Positions 58,601 through 64,000 of a DNA stretch of 64,000 nt are shown here, in pieces. Within the stretch, counting starts at the first letter, position 1, and the number at the start of each line of letters is the position of its first letter. This DNA comes from Diphasiastrum complanatum (Eukaryota; Streptophyta; Lycopodiopsida; Lycopodiales; Lycopodiaceae). Both the position numbers and the translations under genes were made by a program. The notes beneath the pieces are model-generated. The model had not been told where the DNA came from. It saw nothing but the letters and a program-made list of their open reading frames with translations, and searched no databases. The stretch lies in contig CM055106.1 in assembly GCA_029204225.1 (NCBI GenBank), positions 6,699,136 to 6,763,135 of the forward strand, given 5' to 3'.

Positions 58601-60857
58601 ATCGTCTGATCCAGGTACCATGTAATAGTCTAGTTCTTAATGATCATTAGATTTTATGATAGCCAAGGTTGGGGAATGATTACTCTAATTAACTTCCCGA
58701 TTAAATATGTCGCAGTATTCCATTTTTAGTCATTCACTTCCTTAGTGTTTTCTTTTTTTATATCCTCATTTGTGCAACCAATTGGATCAGAAGTCATTAA
58801 TTGGAGAGAAGTGCTGAAGAAATTCAATATGACAGAGTGCATGCCTATCTCCACACCATGCAATTCTAAGTACAAGATTAATGAAAAAAAACAATTTAGG
58901 AGGATGCAGACAAAACATTGTATGAACATTATTTGGTCGGAGCCTAATATATTTGACGACTACATGTCCAAATATTCCATATATCATGGGGGTTGTAGGC
59001 CAATTTATGAGTAAACCTTAACAATGTGCTTGAAGGCAACAAAGAAAATACTTCGTTAAATTGATGGCGCTCATAGCTATGACATACAATATAATGAAGG
59101 AGAACTCAAGCTTGGAGGCTTCATAGATGTTGATTAAGTTGGTCATGCAAATGCTCAAAGATCAACTATTGCTTATACATCTACTCCTGGAATAGGAGCT
59201 ACCTCATGGTGCAGCAGAAAGCAGCTCATTAAAGCTTCGTCTTCAATGGAAGCAAAATATAGAGCCACTAGAAATGCAACATGTGAGGTTATATGGCTAC
59301 AAAAACTACTAGAAGATCTACAAGCTTTGAAAAGTTTCACCTACCATACTTCAGTGTGATAATCGGAGTTGCATACAGTCGAGGACAAACCTAGTATTTT
59401 ATAGCACAACAAAGCATATTGAGTTCTAGCAACATTTTATTTTAGACAAAGTGCAAAATGTCAAAGTAGTAGATATTTTCACTAAAGGGCTTGCCAGACA
59501 AATTTGAAAAGTTTAGTAATCTACACTAGTGTCTATTTACATTGTGTACCCCCACATTACACAATTTGTTAATTTGTTGTATTTCAATCTAGGGGCTGCT
59601 TAAAACACCTTTCTTCTCCTTTGGATAAGGTTAAATGGAAGGGGCCAGAGGAACTTTATAGAGAACTCTCATAGAAACTTTACGCGAGGTACTAGTGTAG
59701 TAGAGGGACATGTCATTAGTCGGGCCAATTTATCCCATAAGTAGAAAATTAGTAGGAGTTTAAAAATTGAGGCCCATGAGTTGGAGTATGTGTGCAAGTT
59801 GTGCATGAGTTCAACTATGTGGAGATTGTTGAGGTATTTATTGTCTTTGTACTTTTAGAATCATTCGATAAATCTTGCTTCTTGTTTGTGCTTTCTCTAT
59901 CTCTTGTGAAGTTGTGTTAAAGGATATTTGTGTGAGAGCTAGTATGAACTAGTCTTCTCCATTGAGTTTTTTACATGGCATGCAACACAATATTGAGGTA
60001 CTACATAACTTGTAGCTCATCATAGGAAGGCCTATGAGGATCACTCAAAATCTTGTTGTTTGGAGCATGAACTTTTGTTGTTGGCAAAATCTTTTGTATT
60101 ATTATTTTTCTCGATAGGCCAACGTACAACCCTAGGGATGAATAGTTTGCTAGAGGAGGACCCACGGCCTTGTGGCAAGCAACTTGAAGGTGGTTTACAA
60201 TCGAACCTGGTTGGGCCTAGTCATTCACAAAACCTAATAGGAAAGGGTGACAAGGGAACGTGGAACATTCACAAAAGGGAATTAAGGTGGCAATGGGCAA
60301 GGAGAATGGACTATGGGACTAGGGTGTGGAAATGAAGGAGGGATCATGAAGAAGCAAATGGGGGATTTGATTGAAACAGAGGACCGAAGACAAGAGATGG
60401 CATTTGGGGGATGGGAACAATGTCTAGTATTGTCCTAGAATGAAATCTTGAGTCTTTTAGTGTATCCGATACTCTTTGCATACCTTTCAATGTGACACAG
60501 ACCACATTAGGGCTTATGTTCATATAATTATGTTGACATATAGTTAGTGGTTATTTACATAAACTACGAGTCAAAATTTTCTCTTTCTATGTTCAAGGAT
60601 GTTTGAACCCTCCCACTAGTTATACATACTTATAGATGTACATGTGCACACACATACGTGCGGGCACACACGCACGCACGCATGCACGCGCGCACGTAGG
60701 CACACACACACACACACACGGAAACACATGCACACATGCATTGAACACCACTTATTTGGTTGCATGCAGGCACCGTGAGCATGCATGCTATTGGAAAGCT
60801 TCGAAATAAGAAAAGAAAGGCTGTTGATCGACGTGCATCGAAAGGACGAAAAATCAG
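37072..60857 (+). CDS. AATF: AATF/Che-1/Bfr2 homologue (nucleolar ribosome-biogenesis protein), 13 exons, both ends incomplete
   Basis: Exons are 37072-37192, 43273-43492, 44577-44656, 46381-46453, 49317-49391, 49638-49748, 53329-53383, 57127-57217, 57840-57942, 58050-58145, 58259-58330, 58530-58614 and 60770-60857. All have GT-AG borders and every phase agrees, giving about 420 residues without a stop. The acidic N-terminal part (DDDDANTQDAEKLES, MDDSDDDM) is followed by the AATF leucine-zipper-type region (NKEYEELRKQEK, KSEAVKQQKALWDRALELRI, NANRLPL), the NSVDRWYRKTQIATGAAAI block, REPSRLIRRMQLKKSSIHVLG, and the start of the TRAUB domain (FDDSEFYQQLLNEFLESSDP, KKRKAVDRRASKGRKIR). AATF/Bfr2 is known as a component of the small-subunit processome acting in the nucleolus on early pre-rRNA cleavage. 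The end of TRAUB lies beyond the window. Introns range from about 110 bp to 6 kb and are filled with transposons. Confidence 0.93.
37276..37800 (+). repeat. 5' LTR of Copia-4
   Basis: It is the same length as the 3' LTR. It contains about four tandem units of a roughly 20-bp repeat (AGTCAAGTAGTTGGA plus a variable part) at about 37510-37610 and a TATATATATGTG box after it. Confidence 0.95.
37801..37813 (+). promoter_or_regulatory. Primer-binding site of Copia-4
   Basis: TGGTATCAGAGCC directly follows the 5' LTR, the standard copia site for initiator methionine tRNA. Confidence 0.92.
38405..39600 (+). pseudogene. Copia-4 Gag with zinc knuckle and a scrap of RT
   Basis: It starts MAKESESIGSLFNEDRLDG, then NYSLWCYMINNLL, a stop, and after frameshifts the block KIKDLRDELLSIDEVIE, then LPFVSSLSISLRGQQISFDE, a lysine-rich stretch and the zinc knuckle CHYCKKFGHHIKEC. 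After about 39440 comes CWEDAMQEEYNSLMKNHTWV, the first block of copia RT, then a break near 39560. Several stops and frameshifts are present. It is enough to class the element as copia. Confidence 0.8.
39600..40613 (+). other. Copia-4 internal region of unknown origin
   Basis: Three overlapping plus-strand frames (39601-39903, 39764-40168, 40114-40497) encode glutamine- and histidine-rich sequence (for example QVQSSSFGHLQPILHHEQSI) and then EFGTLFYCPYGKKYFRMMWE. None matches a retrotransposon domain that I know. It may be captured host sequence or non-coding packaging sequence. Confidence 0.4.
40614..41138 (+). repeat. 3' LTR of Copia-4
   Basis: It matches the 5' LTR with about seven substitutions and no indels, including the internal short tandem repeats. 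Confidence 0.95.
41144..43272. other. AATF intron sequence, no further feature
   Basis: It is the remainder of the 6-kb intron downstream of Copia-4: AT-rich, with only short frames and no transposon signature seen. Confidence 0.6.
43273..43492 (+). CDS. AATF: AATF exon
   Basis: Acceptor CATCCAG, donor ATG|GTAAAT. It includes LQYSGRKTSREQVLG and EATEFDYSMDDSDDDM. The preceding intron is 6080 bp because it holds Copia-4. Confidence 0.9.
43553..43706 (-). repeat. (TG)n(AG)n microsatellite joined to a non-LTR 3' tail copy
   Basis: A TG tract then an AG tract run to about 43633, followed by sequence that on the minus strand reads ...ACTTGAGATGTATTTCTTTT...GTACAGACAAGACGTTAATA and then CT repeats. 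This matches the 3' end of the ORF1 element at 30598-30690, including the change into pyrimidine repeats. Confidence 0.6.
44577..44656 (+). CDS. AATF: AATF exon
   Basis: Acceptor TTATAG, donor AA|GTAAGG. It reads RWQLSKDKDNELEVLNKEYE and onwards to ELRKQE. This begins the conserved helical AATF region. Confidence 0.88.
45018..45066. repeat. Short CAAACAC tandem repeat
   Basis: About six units of CAAACAC/CAAACAA lie in the intron between the AATF exons at 44656 and 46381. They translate to a Val/Trp/Cys-rich frame on the minus strand, which is not a real protein. Confidence 0.85.
45529..45567. repeat. Perfect 15-bp stem hairpin
   Basis: CGTTCCGAACGTTCC and its exact reverse complement are separated by nine bases. 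A further GGAACGTTCC-type palindrome follows. The sequence is GC-rich against an AT-rich intron. Confidence 0.85.
46381..46453 (+). CDS. AATF: AATF exon
   Basis: Acceptor ATGTCAG, donor AAG|GTATGG. It reads ELLKNLRVQTSDDSSKSEAV and then KQQK. Confidence 0.9.
47210..47290 (-). repeat. Diverged copy of the non-LTR 3' tail
   Basis: The minus strand reads ATACTTGAAATGTACCTTTT, then a variable part, then AGACATCAATACATC and a T/CTTT run. It is similar to 30598-30690 and 43634-43706. It lies in the AATF intron 46454-49316. Confidence 0.45.
49317..49391 (+). CDS. AATF: AATF exon
   Basis: Acceptor ATTTCAG, donor CTG|GTATGT. It reads ALWDRALELRIVLQKVVTNA and then NRLPL, the most conserved block of the AATF zipper region. 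Confidence 0.93.
49638..49748 (+). CDS. AATF: AATF exon
   Basis: Acceptor ATTTCAG, donor GAG|GTAGAC. It includes STVEETRKAYEQLKTSALRT and LDCLMDLQE. Confidence 0.92.
50930..52330. repeat. GC-rich minisatellite block in an AATF intron
   Basis: It starts with GGCGCC-rich sequence (50955-51060). A unit of about 36 bp containing CAGCGGTATGCCGTCGGGAC occurs at about 51437, 51472, 51742, 51779 and 51815. A larger segment of about 340 bp, including GGTTGTCTTCATATCTGTTG and TTGGGGAACGGGCTCTAACC, is present twice (from about 51509 and 51853), and partial repeats of the following GAAGCTTTGAGTTGGTTAAG part continue to about 52200. The base composition contrasts sharply with the surrounding intron. It is likely part of an unrecognised transposon. 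Confidence 0.75.
51257..51312 (+). repeat. tRNA-like fragment (possible SINE head)
   Basis: CTAGCTTGGGCAGAGCACTT resembles an A box and tRNA D-arm, and GGTGGCGAATCCCACC resembles a B box with T-arm. There are two mismatches to the B-box core and a shortened anticodon region, so it is at best a decayed tRNA-derived sequence. Confidence 0.3.
53329..53383 (+). CDS. AATF: AATF exon
   Basis: Acceptor TGCTGCAG, donor AAAG|GTAACT. It reads AFIDQNAAVNEAYTSVVK. Its 3580-bp upstream intron contains the GC-rich minisatellite block. Confidence 0.85.
54756..55200 (+). pseudogene. Second non-LTR ORF1-like fragment
   Basis: The frame 54756-55064 reads from FKVIPKLESIFNLLHNIMGI through EEVVEAHCLGKQIWSENCLV to LVKFQNQWRRKILYTTV, and after a frameshift continues KFHRTKIFVRPGFNTLNKSR. 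The pattern HCLGK ... LVKFQN-RRKIL ... IFVRPGFNTLNKSRSTKRI is that of LINE ORF1 RRM/C-terminal regions. It lies in the AATF intron 53384-57126 and is not closely similar to the element at 30.6-31.8 kb. Confidence 0.5.
57127..57217 (+). CDS. AATF: AATF exon
   Basis: Acceptor ATATGAAG, donor CGAG|GTTAGC. It reads DGDKEAQVPLANPGEG, then LDHTWKKLDLLYS, corresponding to the DGDEEW-type segment of plant AATF. Incoming phase 1 and outgoing phase 2 match the neighbouring exons. Confidence 0.82.
57840..57942 (+). CDS. AATF: AATF exon
   Basis: Acceptor TTTTCTAG, donor CAG|GTACGG. It reads IVPYRNNSVDRWYRKTQIAT and GAAAIRGRLHAFDQ, a strongly conserved signature of the family. Confidence 0.95.
58050..58145 (+). 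CDS. AATF: AATF exon
   Basis: Acceptor GGATGCAG, donor CAG|GTAGTT. It reads SISQQVSAAMREPSRLIRRM and QLKKSSIHVLGQ. Confidence 0.94.
58259..58330 (+). CDS. AATF: AATF exon
   Basis: Acceptor TGTTTCAG, donor GAG|GTATCC. It reads PPDSTISCTDTGAEKALNEL and VENE, a less conserved acidic linker. Confidence 0.88.
58530..58614 (+). CDS. AATF: AATF exon (start of TRAUB domain)
   Basis: Acceptor TGTCACAG, donor CCAG|GTACCA. It includes DDSEFYQQLLNEFLESSDP, the entry to the TRAUB domain. Confidence 0.94.
58760..59560 (+). pseudogene. Copia RT end and RNase H fragment in an AATF intron
   Basis: The plus-strand reading is VLKKFNMTECMPISTPC, later KLGGFIDVD, IGATSWCSRKQLIKAS, SSMEAKYRATRNATCEVIWL and QKLLEDLQ. 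These are the copia STP and RNase H blocks in order, with many stops. No LTR was found. It lies between AATF exons ending 58614 and starting 60770. Confidence 0.8.
60640..60720. repeat. Alternating purine-pyrimidine (CA/CG/TG) tract
   Basis: A stretch of ACACAC, GCACGC and GCGCGC steps lies about 50 bp upstream of the AATF exon at 60770. Such sequence can adopt Z-DNA. The minus-strand Cys/Val/Ala-rich frame across it is an artefact of the repeat. Confidence 0.8.
60770..60857 (+). CDS. AATF: AATF exon (TRAUB domain, continues beyond window)
   Basis: Acceptor GCATGCAG, donor ATCAG|GTACAA. It includes GKLRNKKRKAVDRRASKGRK. The following exon, expected to encode the rest of TRAUB, was not found in 60858-64000. 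Confidence 0.94.
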
Positions 60858-62846
60858 GTACAAATTGATACTACTAGTTCTTTTGACACTTCTTGCCTAG
60901 GTATACTTGTGTTCATTTTTGCCAGGCTATCAATTAGGCTGCATCGTAGTTGTAATAAAAGATAGCATTTTCATTTATGTTATTATTGGAGTAGAGGATT
61001 GGTAAACTAGACATGATCTGCTCTAAATTTTGGACACAAACAAGAGGGTTGGCTCCTAGGTTGTACCTGTCTCATTTTCTAGTTCCAAGGTAAGAAAATC
61101 TTTTTGAACTTTTCCTCTATCATGTCCAAAAACTAATTGCCTTTGCAATGGCTATGTTATTTCCTATATTTATTTGCATAATCTATGAACGAAAAATGTA
61201 TACCATATGAGCATATTTGTTAGGAGAACAATGATTTAAAATGCAATAATCAACTTCAATGTTAAGCTTGCAACTCAGATTTTGCATTTTTTTCATCATG
61301 TCTAAGTGTAATCGAATAGAAAGTTTCTAAGCATATTGTTTTGACTAGCGAATCCACTTCTAACACTTTGAATGCTGGTTAAGACCATGCCCTCAAAAAA
61401 TCACATGTAAAGAAAGAAAGTGGACAACAAACTATAGGTTGGAGATCAATCTCCAACTAAGATTTCAAATGTACTTTGCTCCAAATGAATTGAGGATTAC
61501 TCTAAAAGAGAAATCCTAGTAATTTGATCTATCAAATGAAGGCTTTCTCAATAGTCCTTTGATTCCAATTAGGGTGGCGTGCCCACTTGGAGGAACCTCA
61601 ATAAAAGCATTTAGTTGGGTTTAACGTTCATCATTGCACTGGAGGGTTCAAAATGGAAGTACATAGGTTCTCGTTCATTAGTACACTTTTAGGGGTCGAA
61701 ATAGAAGGTATTTGTTTATATTGTGGTTGAGTACCTTGATTATACATCTTGTTCTCAAGGGTAGCCGTACCCATCATTAGTTGAACATGGGCTTAGTAAC
61801 GAATTGAAAAGTAGACTTGAGTCTCCATGCCTAGTGAAATGGACTTGAGCAAAAACTATGTTAGCAAAAGATCACAAAAAGACAAACATCCTACTCTATT
61901 GAGATGGTGTACTCTCCAATAAAGTAATGTATGATGGAAGTTATAAGAACTAGATGCCACACATTTAGGGGGTCAGTTGAATTCAAGTGAGCCTTGGCTC
62001 ACTACGGGTTGTATTAGAAAAATGAGTAGATCATAGTTCATGAGACCGAATAGAAATCTAATGTTGATAATATTTATATGTAACTATTTAACCTCATGTG
62101 CATGTCGCAACTTTGATGCATACAGTTTAAAACTATGTTGGTCATTATCAAAATCCATCCGCATGGCTATGCATAATAAGGGTTTTCTTTTTAGTGCCTT
62201 CAACTTATAGTTCTTAATATGATTTTTTTCCAAAAAGATGGGTTTTCAGAAATTTTTAAAACTCACCCAATAGGTAGAAGTAGAGTATTAATGAAAAACT
62301 TGGCCAATTTCAAAGACAACGCAAACTCTTCTCCCTATAGTCATTTTGGTAGATGAAAATATGGATAGCTCTAAGTGTCTCTTCCTTGCTCCTATAGTCA
62401 ATGATGAACAAATGGTAAAGCAAAGTAATGGGTTTATCCAATCGCATGGAAAACAAGCTAAGAACTTAATATTGTTGATAGTCTAGCGCTACCTAAGGTA
62501 AGAGACCTCTTTGATCATCGATGGCCAACAACAATCAATTAACTATCTCTACAAACATATGCCACCTTTCAGGATGTGAATCAATAACATATGATGAAGT
62601 TAGAAATCTCGACACCTAGCCCATGTTAAATATTTGTCAAAGAAACTTCGTTCTTTTAACCTATTTGTGAAAAGATTATGTTAGATTCTTAGCTGTGAGT
62701 GCATCTTTCTTTTCTTGAGCAATTGTTTATCTTTTTCTTGACAACTACTGACATTCTCTTTTCTTGGCATCATTCACTGTACATTGGTTGTCTATTTGAG
62801 TTTCCTTTAGGTCCTTCAATGTTCTTCCTTAACATACTATTAGTTT

Positions 62847-62861
62847 CATTGTCTATGAGTA
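62847..62861. repeat. Target-site duplication of the tRNA-derived retroposon (left)
   Basis: CATTGTCTATGAGTA is repeated exactly at 62947-62961. Confidence 0.9.
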
Positions 62862-62946
62862 ACCAATGGGGTTGGCTCAATTGGTTAGCTTGACATCCAA
62901 AGTTCCTTTGGTCTCAGGTTCGAGCCTCCCCTTGGAAACCAAGAAA
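62862..62946 (+). mobile_element. 85-bp tRNA-derived retroposon (minimal SINE or tRNA retropseudogene)
   Basis: The insert has an A box (TTGGCTCAATTGGTTAG), a B box (CAGGTTCGAGCCT), end sequences CAATGGGG and CCCCTTGG that can pair as an acceptor stem, and a short A-rich tail (CCAAGAAA). It is flanked by an exact 15-bp direct repeat CATTGTCTATGAGTA (62847-62861 and 62947-62961), the mark of LINE-type retroposition. Confidence 0.85.
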
Positions 62947-62961
62947 CATTGTCTATGAGTA
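62947..62961. repeat. Target-site duplication of the tRNA-derived retroposon (right)
   Basis: An exact copy of 62847-62861 directly following the A-rich end of the insert. Confidence 0.9.
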
Positions 62962-64000
62962 GGACAATGTATCTATCTTGGCTAGTCGTTGTCTCACACA
63001 ATCATTCTTTAGTCCTTTTTTTCTTCATAGGTTTTTCTTACAAGACTTTTCTTGTCAAGTTTCTCATCATTGCTTTTGATTTCTAAAATCAGCAAGTACT
63101 TTCTCTTCATGACAACATGAGTTCATAAAAATCTGACTTGCATAGGACTTGAGCCCTCAATTTTTTCCAAGTTTCTTGGGTCCAAGGCACACTCTACAGT
63201 AAAGAGGTTTTTTGACTTGTAGGCAATATCTAACTTTTCATGGCCACCACAAGTTCATTGGTATTAACTTTAGCCCTTTACTTGTATGGCATTCTAAATG
63301 TTTGCATGATGTACTTAGTCGCTTTGCACCTTTTGCATGTGGACTTTTTGGAGTTTGCATGTTATTGTCTTGTCAAATTAGGGCTTGTATGCTCGATGTG
63401 ATGTTGTTGCTTTACATGGCTAACAAAAATCAATGTTATCTATGATATAGTCAATTTGAATCAAATGATGCACTTGGTCTCATCATTTATCATCTCATTT
63501 CATTGAGACTCACCTGAGTAAAAAAGTATTAGAGGAAATATTGACATGCCATACCACCAACAACTTCCCTCATCTATCATTAGCTCTAGTAAGCATATGG
63601 CAAAGCATTGTCCTTCAATAATAAATGTGCACACAACTTGCTTCTTTTGAGTAGTGATGAATGGCACCAAGGACTTACTACCCCTTTATTCAGGCTCATA
63701 GTAGTCCTCGGCCTCTCTCCCATGTGCAATTTACAAAGAGACATGATAAATGATCATGGATCTATCAATAGCTCTATACCCAACCATTTATACTATCTAA
63801 CATTCAGTTAATCGTTATGTACCTCTGCAAGCACATAACATGAGTCATTATTGAGGATAGTAACAATGTGAACATTCTTTGTTGCTAACGAATGAGACTT
63901 ACATGCAAGATATTAGTACCATCATACGATTGTTTTGTCCCTTGAGAACTATGCTTTATGTTGTATGGTTTGGGCTCTTGGGCTTCATAACTTATCAAAT

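Larger units (their letters stand above)
60858..64000. other. AATF intron, runs off the window
   Basis: The donor of the exon ending at 60857 has no partner acceptor followed by TRAUB sequence before 64000. Apart from the small tRNA-derived retroposon at 62862-62946, I see no element or gene. Confidence 0.7.

Noticed and set aside
60630-60863. Cys/Val/Ala-rich 77-codon minus-strand frame
   Set aside because: It is the translation of the CA/CG repeat and overlaps the AATF exon on the other strand.

Overview
This window is nuclear DNA from a land plant with a large, transposon-rich genome. It is AT-rich, dominated by nested Ty1-copia and Ty3-gypsy retrotransposons, rich in GA/CT microsatellites, and carries one conserved host gene broken by kilobase-sized introns. 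Such inflated introns would fit a gymnosperm or a fern-like lineage, but the species cannot be fixed from the sequence alone.

Left part (1-28 kb) is a retrotransposon graveyard. A young copia element (Copia-1, 3286-9619, minus) has 655-bp LTRs that differ at only 3 sites and a TATGG target duplication; it sits inside the RNase H region of an older copia. Next comes a related copia LTR (Copia-5, 10788-17145, plus) that is split by a DNA transposon (11279-16128) with 81-82 bp terminal inverted repeats. This transposon carries a SWIM zinc-finger transposase-like gene (minus) and a multi-exon gene resembling an amino DNA methyltransferase (plus), both decayed. A scrambled gypsy element follows (17146-20155), containing an antisense copia patch and a second, different methyltransferase-like gene fragment (18661-19335). 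Then come a 5'-truncated copia (Copia-2, about 20230-24409, plus) and a chimeric copia (Copia-3, 24462-26573, minus).

Middle part (28.5-36 kb) is GA-microsatellite-rich. It holds a decayed gypsy RNase H, an ORF1-type non-LTR element without ORF2 (about 30600-31800, minus), a near-perfect tandem duplication of a 1.15-kb fold-back unit (32289-34600), and a few coding-like exons that I do not recognise.

Right part (36-64 kb) is a single plus-strand host gene, the plant homologue of AATF/Che-1/Bfr2, a nucleolar protein of small-subunit ribosome biogenesis. Thirteen consecutive exons can be placed between 37072 and 60857 with GT-AG borders and consistent phases. The 5' end is uncertain (a candidate exon lies at 36198-36316) and the last exon or exons, completing the TRAUB domain, lie beyond 64000. 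Its introns contain a complete non-autonomous copia with ATCCT target duplications (Copia-4, 37276-41138), a GC-rich minisatellite block (50.93-52.33 kb), a non-LTR ORF1 fragment, a copia RNase H fragment and an 85-bp tRNA-derived retroposon with a 15-bp target duplication.

The most unusual object is the methyltransferase-carrying TIR transposon, together with the second methyltransferase-like fragment only 3 kb away. I do not know a described plant transposon with this gene pair.
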